A stretch of 64,000 nucleotides of DNA from Singulisphaera sp. GP187 (GTDB lineage: Bacteria > Planctomycetota > Planctomycetia > Isosphaerales > Isosphaeraceae), in assembly GCF_900129635.1 (NCBI RefSeq), contig NZ_FSRB01000002.1, forward strand, positions 710,727 to 774,726. The letters run 5' to 3'. The translations under genes and the position numbers were made by a program. The notes beneath the pieces were generated by a model. It searched no databases and was not told where the DNA came from. It saw only the letters and a list, made by a program, of their open reading frames with translations. How positions within the stretch are numbered: position 1 is the first letter of the stretch; the number at the start of each line of letters is the position of its first letter. This document shows positions 53,427 to 63,269 of the stretch, one piece after another.

Positions 53427-55466
53427 TCAAGGCTTGGCTGAGGATACGGTCCCCAGAACCGGAGCCGCGTCGAACGGTTCGGGCGTGGGCTCGACCAGGC
53501 TGTTGTCGTGGACGAGGGTGCCTCGAGGCCCGACGAAGAAGCTTTGCCCGTCGGCTACCTCAAGATTGAACACGGGCTGAACTGCTTCGTCCTTGATCGA
53601 GACGATCTTCGCCACGCCGTTGAGCGTTCGGATGGTATCGCCGGGGGTGAGGTCGCGGGCCATCGTCCAGCCCTTCCCCGCTTTCCAGAAGCGATGGATC
53701 CCGGTGGCGATGGTCGACTCCCCCTCGCTCTCCAGCTCGATCCGGAGGGTCGCCGCGGGCGGGTTGTGGAAGACGGCCAGGACGGGATCAAAGCTCAACG
53801 TCCCGGTCCGGGTGTTCTGCGAGAGAACCCGGTCGCCGACCTGGATCGACTCGATCTTGCGGAGGCCGTCCAAGGTATGAACCAATGTGCCCGCCCCGAA
53901 GCACGAGTGACGAGGCTGAGTGTTCGGCGTTTCTACCATTTGGGTAAACGTGGGTTTGGACTCGGAGTCGAGCTCGGTGGACTTGTACTGATAACCCTGC
54001 TGGTCGCTCCACCAGGTCTTCCACGCGTCTTGATTTTCACCCAGTTCCTGACCGGTGACTGATTCGAGGACGGGAAGAGCCAGCATGTTTCTCGCATGAG
54101 TGGTCGTATTGACGGCCACGATCTCGTTGACGTCGTTGATGAGCTTGGCCTGCGCGACGTCGGCGTCGCGTTGAGACGCGTTCACGACGTTGGCAATTTG
54201 GGCGTCGCGGCGGACCGCAGCCCCCGTCGCCGCCAGGACCGGGGAAGCGGTGCCGTTCACGCCGTTGCGTCCGAACTGTCCCGCGAGAATCCCGACCGCG
54301 GCACTCGGGTTGTTGACGATGCCTTTCACGCTCGCGGCCGAAACGGTGCCCGTGGGGGCGCCCGGCGCGCCGTTCGCCAGCCAGAGATTTTGGGGGGTGA
54401 AGGGCTCGAAGGGGATCGAGGAATCAAACAAGCGCGGTGGGATTCGCTCGAACGGGATCGGTTGCGTGGTGTAGACCCGTCGCACGTTGAATTGCTTGCC
54501 TTCAATGAAGAGGACCCCTTGGCTGCCGGGTCCGTTCACCGGCCGCACTTCATACTTGATCGGGTCGCGCAGAAGCTCGACCAGGAGGGTGACGAAGTCG
54601 CGCGGGTCGCGTCGTTTGAGGGTCTCGGTCGCCACCCGCCGGACCTCGGCCGATTTGCCGAAGACCGAGAGGGTCGCCAGGGCCCGCGAGGCGGTCCCCG
54701 CGTCGATCTGGCCGAGCATCTGGACCGCGACGAGTTGTCGGGCCGCGTCACCGGAGGCGAAGAGCGCCCAGATCATCGGCACCGCGCGCGGGTCGGTCAC
54801 CTCGGTCAGCCGCCGCTCCGCGATCTCCCGGGTGCGGCTCTCCGGCAGTCGTTCCCGCCATTTCTCGAGGAGCGGCCGCCAGTGCCGATCGGCCTTTTTT
54901 TGTTCTTCGACGTTCCGCTTGAGGGTGGCGATCTGCTCTTCGGTCATCCAGCGACCGTCCTGCTTCTTGCAACCCAACCGCTTCCAGGCGGCGTCACGCG
55001 CGGGGTCCAGCCGGGTCACGGCCGTCAGGTGTGCGGTCGCCTCGGCCTTCAGGCCGTGCTTCTCGCACCAGAGGGCCAGGTCCCAGTGCCCGTCGGCCGT
55101 ACGGTGCATCGTTTCCCGCTTCGCGTTGTATTCGGCGAGGGTGGCGGTCAAGGTGGCGTCGGCCCGCACCTTGTCGCGGATCGTCTCGGGGCGCTGCCAC
55201 TGGCCGCCATAAGAGACCAGGCCCATCAGGCCACGCGCCACGGAGTGTTTGGGCTCGGTCACGACGGCGATGGCCAGGTGCTTGAGCCGCTCGGCCTGGA
55301 GCCCGTGCTCCTCGCACCAGAGCGCGAGCTTCACATGCGCATTGGGATCGCGGCCCACAGTTGCGCTGGCCGTCTCGTAGGATTTCAGGTATTCGGCAAG
55401 TGAACTTGAGCGGCTTTCGGGGCTGGCCGCCATCAAAATGGTGCCGACGAGAAGCGTGCCAAGCAT
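53427..55466 (-). CDS. Secreted repeat protein with C-terminal Hint domain, copy 2
   Basis: 679 aa, same plan and length as the 41983-44022 gene. ATG 55466 with GGAGG 7 nt upstream is the start; the ATG available 36 bp further up in copy 1 is ACG here, which supports the shorter start for both. Residues from about 35 to 485 are identical to copy 1. Differences cluster at the ends, e.g. SLAEY for SLAED, and just before the Hint domain (VETPNTQPRHSC for IEPPVVLTHHSC). The Hint core from Cys522 is kept. A GC-poor gap with a hairpin separates it from the next gene. Confidence 0.82.
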   Translation of the reverse strand: MLGTLLVGTILMAASPESRSSSLAEYLKSYETASATVGRDPNAHVKLALWCEEHGLQAERLKHLAIAVVTEPKHSVARGLMGLVSYGGQWQRPETIRDKVRADATLTATLAEYNAKRETMHRTADGHWDLALWCEKHGLKAEATAHLTAVTRLDPARDAAWKRLGCKKQDGRWMTEEQIATLKRNVEEQKKADRHWRPLLEKWRERLPESRTREIAERRLTEVTDPRAVPMIWALFASGDAARQLVAVQMLGQIDAGTASRALATLSVFGKSAEVRRVATETLKRRDPRDFVTLLVELLRDPIKYEVRPVNGPGSQGVLFIEGKQFNVRRVYTTQPIPFERIPPRLFDSSIPFEPFTPQNLWLANGAPGAPTGTVSAASVKGIVNNPSAAVGILAGQFGRNGVNGTASPVLAATGAAVRRDAQIANVVNASQRDADVAQAKLINDVNEIVAVNTTTHARNMLALPVLESVTGQELGENQDAWKTWWSDQQGYQYKSTELDSESKPTFTQMVETPNTQPRHSCFGAGTLVHTLDGLRKIESIQVGDRVLSQNTRTGTLSFDPVLAVFHNPPAATLRIELESEGESTIATGIHRFWKAGKGWTMARDLTPGDTIRTLNGVAKIVSIKDEAVQPVFNLEVADGQSFFVGPRGTLVHDNSLVEPTPEPFDAAPVLGTVSSAKP

Positions 55467-55626
55467 CGCGAGTCCTCCGCCAATCGAAGCCGGATAAGAC
55501 GTGTCCCTGCTGATCCTATCGAGCCCCCAGGAACGAAACAATACGTTGTGTGAAAAGAGCCGGAATTTGCTGATGCGTTGGCGATTCGATCGGGTGGACA
55601 CGGCCCACCCTCTTCTGGCTCGACTT

Positions 55627-55686
55627 GTCGGGTCGGCTTCAGCCTGCCACCACCTCAAGCAAGAGGCAGGCTGAAGCCGACCCGAC
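55627..55686. repeat. Perfect 22-bp inverted repeat hairpin
   Basis: 55627-55648 pairs without mismatch with 55665-55686 (arms begin GTCGGGTCGGCTTCAGCCTG), 16-nt loop. It lies between Hint copy 2 and the kinase/FGE gene and could also terminate transcription. The surrounding 55542-55752 is AT-richer and without a gene. Confidence 0.75.
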
Positions 55687-55752
55687 ATTTCATGAATTGC
55701 GAGCATGAAAGGAATTAGGAATGGTAAGTCGAAAAGTGATTTCAATATATCG

Positions 55753-58700
55753 TTAATTACGTGGTGTTGGGGGCAGTGATTTGCAGGTCCGGGCGATCCG
55801 GAAGCCAACCCTAATGTTGGGATCGTCGACGCCGTCACCGTTTCGAGACGCCGATCGAATGGCTTCCTCGGTCCGGTGGGAGGCGCCGCCGCGTATTACG
55901 AGAAATGCCTGTTTGTTGATGGTCGTCGGGAGACCGACATTCCGAGCATTGTCATCCACCGTACCGCGTGGATAACGCACACTCTTGGGGTCGGGGCCGA
56001 GACAGCGTTCGTAGGCGTTCCCCAACATGTCGAAGAGTCCCAGGGAATTGGGCATCTTCTGACCTACGGGTTGGAACCGATCCTCGGCTTGGGGAGATCT
56101 CCAAGCGTAAAGGGGCAGGAGGTCGATATCGGATCCGTAGTAGCGAGACGTCGTCGTCCCCGCGCGGCAGGCGGCTTCCCATTCGGCCTCCGTCGGCAGG
56201 CGGTAGCCCGTGCGAGTGAGATAGTCCGGCATCATTTGAAATCCGAGCTTGATGTCTTCGATCTTCGGGAAGCACATCTGGTTTTCGGGGATTCCCTCCT
56301 GTTCGCTGAGCCAGCGGCAGTACTTTGCCGCGTCATAGAACGTGGCTTGATTGATCGGGCAGGTTGGATTCGGGCTGATACTTTTGTTGTAGGGACACTG
56401 GATTGACGAGGCAAGAAACTGTTGGACGGTCACCTCTTTGGAGGAGATCTCGAATGTTCGGCGGATCTGACGGGTGTGTTGCGTTTCATCCATGCCGGGG
56501 ATCGACTCGCGCCCTTCTTCGTCTGGGGGCGATCCCATCAGAAACGTCAGCGGTCCTTCGACGAGGACCATGGTTTGCCCGTTGCTGTTGATCCGCCACC
56601 CTTGTCCTGACTTGGGCTTCACTCTTGCCAATTTGCGGTCGGCGTCGCGTACCCGATCGCCGAACGACCATCGCCCCAACAACCAGTCGAGAGCCGAGTG
56701 GACCCCCGGGTCCGGATCCTCCTGGTACAAGGTCAGTAACTTCGGGAGCAGGTTGCTGCGCATCCCCTGGGGGAGGATGTTGTCGCCGAATCCCCCCAGG
56801 CAAAGGACTAGCGCCTGGCGAACGGAGGGCACGGGATGATGCTTGGCTTCCTCGAGCAGTTTGAGCGGATCGAGCTCGAAGCCGGGGATCCGCAGGATCA
56901 GGTAAGTCCGTAGGCGTGGGTCGGGCTGATTTTCGAGCGATTGCCAGAGCGTGGAGTCTGAGCCGAGCGACACCATGACGAGCGCCGCGTTGGCCTTCTG
57001 TTGGGCCAAACTGTCGAGTGTTTTCGGCGTTGCTTGGGGGGGAATCGGCGCAGAGAGCAGCTTGCCGACCAGGGCCGCGAGCTGGGATTTACTCTCGGCG
57101 GACTGTGTGGATAGGAGAATGTGCAACTGTCGTGGGTCGGCCTGCTCGATGAGTTCGATGAGTAAGTCGGGCCGGTCGTGGGTGTACTCCGCCAGCAGGG
57201 ACGCCGCGATATAGCCTCGTTGGTTGTCACGTTGCGTCAGGAAGGCGTTCTTGAGTGGGATCCGGAGCTTCTCGCGAATGGGATGGAGGAGGTCGCTCCA
57301 ATGCGTGATTGCGAATAGATCTTCACTGGTTAGGGTTGAGACAATGTCGGAAACCACGGCGCCCCAGCGCGGGCTGTCCGGGTCATACGAGGCCAAGGCG
57401 CTCGCCGCACGCAGCCGACGATCCGGCGACATATGGACGGTCTCGAGCTCCCGCCAGAGTTTCTTCCTCGCTTCGGCGCTACCGGGAGTGAGGGCGTTGC
57501 GGATGACCTGAACGTTGGGCGGGGCCGCCGCGAGCAACTGGTCGATGAGTTCGACTTCCTGGTTGCGGTCGACCGGCAGGAGGGCGAGGCTGGCGCGGAG
57601 CGACTCCTGCGAGCCGATCTTGGCACGGGCCCTTGCGTTTCGCAGGCGAGGGTTCACCCAGCGGCGATAGGGCGCCATATGTTGGATGATTTCCGGGACC
57701 TTGGCCGTCTCGGCCGCGAACAGACGGTCGACCAAGCTGCCGGCCCTGAGGTAGGTGTAGCTCTCCATGCCGATCGCCGTCGCAATGACCACGACCAGGA
57801 ACGCACGGGAGCAGCGGCCCGCGTGGTGACGCATCGCGATGCGCATCAACTTCGCTTCACGCTCGTTCCAACGGTTGCGCTGGGTGGAGAGGCGGATCTC
57901 GAGCCACTCCAAGAACGAAGGGAGCTGTCTCCGCTCTTGCTTGGTCCCCCAGAGTGCGGCTCGCTCGGCCAGTCGGATCTCGGCTCGCCCGCGCCTCGTC
58001 TCTCGCTGCTTTTTGGTCAGCCAATCGCGGAGCGAGGGCACGAGGTAGTCGTGGGTGAGCTGATAGTGGGTCTCGAGGCCTGGGACCTCGCCCGCTTCGT
58101 CCCCTTGAGGATCGGTCGGGGAAATTAACTTCAGTTCGTTGACAAGGATCTGCAGGATCGCGTCGAAGTCGTGGTGAGTGGCTTCGCGGCCGGAAGCCTC
58201 GAGCAGCTCGCTCCGGGAACGCATGTGCCCCTTGATCTCGGTCCCGAGCTCCGGCAGTAAGGCGCGGAGCACCTCGCGCATCGCCCGCTGGTGCCGGCGA
58301 TACTCGGGAGGGGACGTCGCCGCGTTCAGCGTTTCGTCGAGGAAGGCCACCCCGACTCCTTGCGTCCCACCGACTTCCTTCAGGGTCGCGAGCGTCCAGG
58401 TTTTGTGCTTGACCATCTCGGCGAACAGGCTGAGCTGGACGCAGACCACCTGGCCGTCTTGCGCTAGCCCTTCGACGGCCTGGTTAATGAACGTAAGTTG
58501 ATCCTTTTTCGGCTCGTCCGGATCAGCGGGTAAGGCCTCGAACGCGCGGCCGAACGCGGCGAGGACCTTCTTCGCGTGCCGCCTGCTGAACAGATCCACG
58601 GCCGCGCTGTTCTGCCCCTCGACGAGCCGGATCTCGAGCGCCTGCATGAACCGGGTCACCGACATCCAGAAGTCGTCACGGACGATGAGGAGGCACTGGA

Positions 58701-60534
58701 GCCGAACACCGTCGCACTGCCGGAGCGCCTGGACCAACTCCACGTCTTCGGTGCCGCGGTTCGCGTGGAGCCATTGCTCGAACTGGTCGATCACGAGGAG
58801 GACCTTGCCCCCCTCGGGAACCCACGCTCCGCGGCGGATCGAGCCCAGAAGTTCGGGGAGCCGCGCTTCGGTTGGCAGCGTGTCGAACCGCTTGCGGAGC
58901 GCATGCTCGAGCCGCGATTCCAGCTCCCTCGGGGTGGCTTCGAGCAGGAGCGGCGTGACGGTGGCGTCGAGTCGTGGTAACAGCCCCGCCTTGACGAGTG
59001 AAGACTTCCCGCACCCCGAAGGGCCATAGACCAGGCCGACTCGGAAGGCGCGGTCGGTGTCGGTGGCTTCGACTCGCGACTTCCAGAACCGGAGGCTGTC
59101 GGGCAGGCCATCGCGGTCGCGAGGACCGGGCAGCAGCTTGAGAAAGAAGTCGGCGTCTTCCGCCTCGAAGCACCGAAGGCCCTTGGGAACGATCTGCAGG
59201 GTGTGCACCGAGGAATCGGGCTCGGGCCTCGGCCTTGCCGACCCCGAGATCGAGTCCCACGTGCCTGACCCATCGAGCTGGGTCAGGGCGTGACGCAGGT
59301 CGTCGGCCATGTCCTGCGCGGTGTTGTAGCGATCGGTGACCCGTTTCGCCAGCGCCTTCAGGCAGATCCGCTCGAGCTCCTTCGGAATGGAGTCGTCAAG
59401 CTGACGAGGGGGACGAACCTCGAGCGTCTTGATTCGCTCGATGGTCTCCGTCCAGCCTCCCCCCTTGAACGGGCGCGTGCCGGCGAGCATCTCGTAGAAG
59501 ACCACGCCCAGGCTGAAGATGTCGGAGCGGCCGTCGACCCGGTGCCCCTCGCCCCGGGCCTGCTCGGGACTCATGTAAACGGGTGTCCCGGCAAAGACGG
59601 GGCCTTTGCCGAACTCTTCCTCCTTCAGGGCGAGCCCGAAGTCGGCGAGGTAGGGCCGCCCCTCGAGGTCGATCAGAATGTTCCGCGCCTTGATGTCGCG
59701 GTGGACCAGGTTACGGGTGTGTGCGTGGTGGGCGGCCTCGGCGATCGTCGCGATCTGCGTCGCAGTCTCACGGTGGGACGGTCGACCCAATCTCAGCCGC
59801 GCGGCGAGGTCGCTCCCCTCAATGAGCTTCGAGACGATGTAGCAGTCGCCTTGCTCGGACCGGCCGACGTCGAAGACGGGAACGATCCCTGGATGGTCGA
59901 GGCTGGCGAGGACTTTTGCCTCAAGCAGATAGGAGTCAACGTCACGGGAAGTCTTGATCCGACTCGGATAAGGAACCTTGATCGCCACCCGGCGGTTCAA
60001 GGCTGCGTCGAACGCCTTGAACACCCGTCCGAATCCCCCCTCCCCCAGCATTTCCTCAATCGAGTAGCGACCGATCGTCTCCGGCGGCCTGGTTCGCCGT
60101 GCCCCCCGCGCGGTGAAACGGTCGTCTTGCCCTGGCTGACTCGACGATGGGCCACTGACAGTGGGCGCATCCGTGTTGATGAACTCCTCGGTTGACTCCG
60201 AGTCATCGGACTCGGAATGAAATTCGGGGCCTAACGTGCTGAAGGTCGCCTCTTCGAGGATCGAGAGAATGAGGGAAGCCTGCTCGGGGAAACGTTCCTG
60301 GTATTCTTCGGGCCGTGGCTCCCAACCGCCTTTGACCCGATGTTCCACCTCCAGTGTGATCAGTTCACGCAGTAGCGACAGGGAGTCGAACCCTTGCATT
60401 TCAGACAGGTAGGTCTCGATGCGAGGAGCCTGGCCGGCGATCAAGGCGGCTTCGAAACGGTCGCACGCGTCGATGACGCGGCGCACCTGCGACAAGGGGA
60501 AGTCGCCCGTGTCCGACGAGCCGGCTCCACTCAT
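55753..60534 (-). CDS. Ser/Thr kinase - NTPase - HEAT - FGE-like fusion protein
   Basis: 1593 aa from ATG 60534 (MSGAGSSDTGDFPLSQVRRV), the usual kinase start; the frame is open to TTG 60654. Kinase at about 153-430: 'LGEGGFGRVFKAFD', 'VAIKVPYPS', 'LVHRDIKARNILI', 'YLADFGLAL', 'GTPVYMSPEQARG'. Next a STAND-like NTPase with Walker A 'YGPSGCGKSSLVKAG' near residue 500 and 'KVLLVIDQFEQWL' as Walker B. A membrane helix near 930-950 ('AFLVVVIATAIGMESYTYLR') and helical HEAT-like repeats follow. The last 250 residues are a formylglycine-generating-enzyme-like domain ('FLMGSPPDEEGRE', 'YRLPTEAEWEAACRAG', 'GLFDMLGNAYERC', 'VIRGGASH', 'GFRIA'). Such fusions may act as signalling or conflict sensors; substrates are unknown. 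Confidence 0.87.
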   Translation of the reverse strand: MSGAGSSDTGDFPLSQVRRVIDACDRFEAALIAGQAPRIETYLSEMQGFDSLSLLRELITLEVEHRVKGGWEPRPEEYQERFPEQASLILSILEEATFSTLGPEFHSESDDSESTEEFINTDAPTVSGPSSSQPGQDDRFTARGARRTRPPETIGRYSIEEMLGEGGFGRVFKAFDAALNRRVAIKVPYPSRIKTSRDVDSYLLEAKVLASLDHPGIVPVFDVGRSEQGDCYIVSKLIEGSDLAARLRLGRPSHRETATQIATIAEAAHHAHTRNLVHRDIKARNILIDLEGRPYLADFGLALKEEEFGKGPVFAGTPVYMSPEQARGEGHRVDGRSDIFSLGVVFYEMLAGTRPFKGGGWTETIERIKTLEVRPPRQLDDSIPKELERICLKALAKRVTDRYNTAQDMADDLRHALTQLDGSGTWDSISGSARPRPEPDSSVHTLQIVPKGLRCFEAEDADFFLKLLPGPRDRDGLPDSLRFWKSRVEATDTDRAFRVGLVYGPSGCGKSSLVKAGLLPRLDATVTPLLLEATPRELESRLEHALRKRFDTLPTEARLPELLGSIRRGAWVPEGGKVLLVIDQFEQWLHANRGTEDVELVQALRQCDGVRLQCLLIVRDDFWMSVTRFMQALEIRLVEGQNSAAVDLFSRRHAKKVLAAFGRAFEALPADPDEPKKDQLTFINQAVEGLAQDGQVVCVQLSLFAEMVKHKTWTLATLKEVGGTQGVGVAFLDETLNAATSPPEYRRHQRAMREVLRALLPELGTEIKGHMRSRSELLEASGREATHHDFDAILQILVNELKLISPTDPQGDEAGEVPGLETHYQLTHDYLVPSLRDWLTKKQRETRRGRAEIRLAERAALWGTKQERRQLPSFLEWLEIRLSTQRNRWNEREAKLMRIAMRHHAGRCSRAFLVVVIATAIGMESYTYLRAGSLVDRLFAAETAKVPEIIQHMAPYRRWVNPRLRNARARAKIGSQESLRASLALLPVDRNQEVELIDQLLAAAPPNVQVIRNALTPGSAEARKKLWRELETVHMSPDRRLRAASALASYDPDSPRWGAVVSDIVSTLTSEDLFAITHWSDLLHPIREKLRIPLKNAFLTQRDNQRGYIAASLLAEYTHDRPDLLIELIEQADPRQLHILLSTQSAESKSQLAALVGKLLSAPIPPQATPKTLDSLAQQKANAALVMVSLGSDSTLWQSLENQPDPRLRTYLILRIPGFELDPLKLLEEAKHHPVPSVRQALVLCLGGFGDNILPQGMRSNLLPKLLTLYQEDPDPGVHSALDWLLGRWSFGDRVRDADRKLARVKPKSGQGWRINSNGQTMVLVEGPLTFLMGSPPDEEGRESIPGMDETQHTRQIRRTFEISSKEVTVQQFLASSIQCPYNKSISPNPTCPINQATFYDAAKYCRWLSEQEGIPENQMCFPKIEDIKLGFQMMPDYLTRTGYRLPTEAEWEAACRAGTTTSRYYGSDIDLLPLYAWRSPQAEDRFQPVGQKMPNSLGLFDMLGNAYERCLGPDPKSVRYPRGTVDDNARNVGLPTTINKQAFLVIRGGASHRTEEAIRSASRNGDGVDDPNIRVGFRIARTCKSLPPTPRN

Positions 60535-60741
60535 GGCCTTGGTTCCGCGCACCCGCGTCGGCGTTGCGCTGGCCCGTGAATCCGCCCGTCGCCTGGGCGT
60601 GCCCTTGCGTTCCGTCGGTGGACTGGCGTCGGCGTCGACGGTGTCACGCTTCAACCTCGCGGATCTCGGAGAATCTCAAGATCGTCGATGATCGAGGGAG
60701 GATTGCCACGATTTGGCCCAGGCTCGCCTCCCACTATCCGG

Positions 60742-60777
60742 AAAACGAAGGGCCGAGGCAAGGATCCGCCTCGGCCC
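60742..60777 (-). terminator. Terminator after the VIT-VWA gene
   Basis: On the minus strand GGGCCGAGGC and GCCTCGGCCC pair perfectly (60750-60759 with 60768-60777) around 8 nt, followed by TTCGTTTTC. It lies 33 bp after the VIT-VWA stop. Confidence 0.7.
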
Positions 60778-60809
60778 TGGCCGTTCATGCACCGGAACTT
60801 TCAAAAGTT

Positions 60810-63269
60810 TCATTTCCAGAAAGTTTCGCGTTCTGTTTCGGCCGATTTCGGACCGGAGTCCTCGGCGGTCAGGAGGAGGCCAACCGCCGCGGCCGAAGTT
60901 GCCAAGTCACTCAAGGCGATCGGGTCGCCGGTCGCCGGCTTCTGATCCGCCTTTTTCATGAGCCGGCGGATTTTTTCAACCAATTCCTCCAATTCGGGAA
61001 GGCCTGGGGCCGAGCCGTTGAGTGTCTTCCACTCAATCAGCACCGCCTCAAGTTTGAGAACGAGAATCCGTAAGGCATCGACCAGGTTCTTCCCGCCCGC
61101 CTGGATGGTGGTTTCGAGCTCTTCCAGGAGTCGCAAGGTACGTGCCCGGGGGCCTCCGACGTCGAGCGGACTGGGGGATTGGTACTCAGGGGCCGCCGGC
61201 ATCGCGCACATGAGAACCGGTTCGTCGTCGCTCTCGTCGATCTCGAGCTTTGCGAGGTCGAAATCCATCAAATCGGGTGGGGCGTTCCGGGCCTGACTCG
61301 GTGAAATCAGCGAGTGAGCGCGAAGGGACGCACTGCCCCCTCGCGAACTTCTCGGCTCCATCCATCCCTCGGGGCTTTCGACCGGCTGGATCACCTGGTG
61401 GATCTGCCCCCCCGGGTTGACGACCTCGGACCGGTCGATGGCCACGTATGCTGTGAACCGGCAGAGGACGCCGAACTTCAGCGAAGTTGAGACGATGGCC
61501 TTCTCGATCTCCGCGCATCCGGTCGGCCCGACCGTATAGCGGTCTTCAAGCTTGCGCAACTGACCGCGTGCCCAGGCGGCTGCAATCGCCGGGTTGTCGC
61601 GGAACCGCGCCGTGACAGCCTGTGACCACGCTTGCCCGCTCGCGTCTCGGCCCGACACGGTGAGCGACTCCGGGAAGGCGCCGCGGTAGCGTCCGAGGAT
61701 CAGCACCGGCGCCTCGGCAAACACGTCGGGGATCCGACCGGGCACGAGGGTATCGGGGATCAGCGGCAGTTTGCCCTCCTCGAGGCGAACCTCGGTCAGA
61801 ACGGGGGTGCCGATCCGGCGCCGCATGGCATCCATCACCTCGTCGAGCCGATCATCCGACTCGACGATCTCGCAACTCCCGCCCCCCAGTTCGGCCAACC
61901 TGTGGAGGAACCCCTCATTGACCGCCCGGTCGATCCCGAGCGTAAAGATCCGGATTCCTTGAAGGCGTCGACCGAGCCCCTTGAGGATCTGATCCTCGTT
62001 GCCAACCTGCCCATCGGTGACCAGCACGAGAATCCGGTCCCGGCCGGTCTCGGCGTGCGTGAGCACCTCGACCGCTTGATTCAGCGGACTCGCCATCTCG
62101 GTACCGCCTCGAGCGCTCAGGGCGGCGAGGAACTCGACCGCTCGAAAACGCTGGCGATCGGTCGCCGGGACCAGTCCTTGATCCGGAAACCCAGGGGGAC
62201 ATTCGATCTGGTCATCAAAGGCATAAATGTTGAAGCGATCGGCCGCTCCCAACGTGTCGACCATCCGTGCCAGGGCGCGTCGGGCCGTCACCATCTTCCA
62301 GCCCTCCATGCTGCCGGAACGGTCGAGCACGAAGATCAAGTCGCGCGGCCCGGCCACCGGGGGAGTGGCGGCCGGAGGGACGATCGTCAGCACAAAGGTT
62401 CCCTCGGCATCGACCCGGTTCGGCGTCGAGTCGGGATGAACCGAGAGGGAGGTGTCGATCGATTCGGCGCCGAGCTTGAACCGCAAGATGAAGTCGCGAT
62501 TGAGTCGTTCGTCGGTGGTGAGCAGCGTGACGCGGCGATACCCTTGGTCGCCGGCTTCGTTCACGGCGTGGAGGCTCGAACGGAGTTCGCCCACCGACGC
62601 GATCGACTCGTGTACGTCGACTGTCAGCGCCAGTTGAACCGGGTTCGGAAAGCCGGGCAGCAGTACGGGGGGCGAGATCCGCGAGGCGTCGGGCACGGCG
62701 TCGGTATCGTGGGCGACCCCCTGCCCGGTTGACGGTCCTGGCAAGGGAATCCCGGGAATATAGCGTGGGGCGACCACCAGCGGGAAGCGGAATGTGACCT
62801 CGCCGTCAGCGAACGGGAGCGGGCCGGTCAGGGAAAGGTCGATGACCGCCTCTTCTCCCGGCGGCAGGTTGCCCACCCGCAAGGTGAAGACGCCGGGCCG
62901 TTCTTCCTCGGCAATGCTCGCCCGGTGCCCGGCCTTGATCGCTTGCTGGTATTCCTTCCGCGCCTGGCCTCGTTCCTCGAGCACCCCTTCGATGACGCGG
63001 CCGGCCACTTCCATCCGGAATCGGGTGACCGCCGCGCGGTCAGGCAGGGGAAAGAGATAAGTGGCCTCGAGTGGTTCGTCGAGGACGTTGACGAAGGTCT
63101 GGCGAACCGAGACCTGGGCCAGCAGGCCGTCGATCCGCCCGCGGACTTCCATGGCCTTCAACGGCAAGAGACCCCGGTCGGATTGTAAGGCGCCGAGGCC
63201 GGCTTCGTCACCGTCCGGCGTGCCCCGTCTCGTCTCGTCGTCGGACAGCAGTGGTAACAAGTCGTTCAT
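60810..63269 (-). CDS. VIT and VWA domain protein
   Basis: 819 aa. Residues about 35-165 form a VIT domain ('VRGRIDGLLAQVSVRQTFVN', 'LEATYLFPLPDRAAVTRFRM', 'RASIAEEERPGVFTLRVGNL'). Residues about 305-480 are a von Willebrand A domain with MIDAS 'FVLDRSGSMEGWKM', 'ARGGTEMASPLNQAVEVL' and 'RILVLVTDGQVGNEDQI'. A beta region and helical tail follow. No signal peptide, so probably cytoplasmic. VIT-VWA proteins bind ligands through a metal and often pair with MoxR-type or regulatory partners; function unknown. It overlaps the MerR gene by 4 bp (ATGA), so the two are translated together. Confidence 0.88.
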   Translation of the reverse strand: MNDLLPLLSDDETRRGTPDGDEAGLGALQSDRGLLPLKAMEVRGRIDGLLAQVSVRQTFVNVLDEPLEATYLFPLPDRAAVTRFRMEVAGRVIEGVLEERGQARKEYQQAIKAGHRASIAEEERPGVFTLRVGNLPPGEEAVIDLSLTGPLPFADGEVTFRFPLVVAPRYIPGIPLPGPSTGQGVAHDTDAVPDASRISPPVLLPGFPNPVQLALTVDVHESIASVGELRSSLHAVNEAGDQGYRRVTLLTTDERLNRDFILRFKLGAESIDTSLSVHPDSTPNRVDAEGTFVLTIVPPAATPPVAGPRDLIFVLDRSGSMEGWKMVTARRALARMVDTLGAADRFNIYAFDDQIECPPGFPDQGLVPATDRQRFRAVEFLAALSARGGTEMASPLNQAVEVLTHAETGRDRILVLVTDGQVGNEDQILKGLGRRLQGIRIFTLGIDRAVNEGFLHRLAELGGGSCEIVESDDRLDEVMDAMRRRIGTPVLTEVRLEEGKLPLIPDTLVPGRIPDVFAEAPVLILGRYRGAFPESLTVSGRDASGQAWSQAVTARFRDNPAIAAAWARGQLRKLEDRYTVGPTGCAEIEKAIVSTSLKFGVLCRFTAYVAIDRSEVVNPGGQIHQVIQPVESPEGWMEPRSSRGGSASLRAHSLISPSQARNAPPDLMDFDLAKLEIDESDDEPVLMCAMPAAPEYQSPSPLDVGGPRARTLRLLEELETTIQAGGKNLVDALRILVLKLEAVLIEWKTLNGSAPGLPELEELVEKIRRLMKKADQKPATGDPIALSDLATSAAAVGLLLTAEDSGPKSAETERETFWK

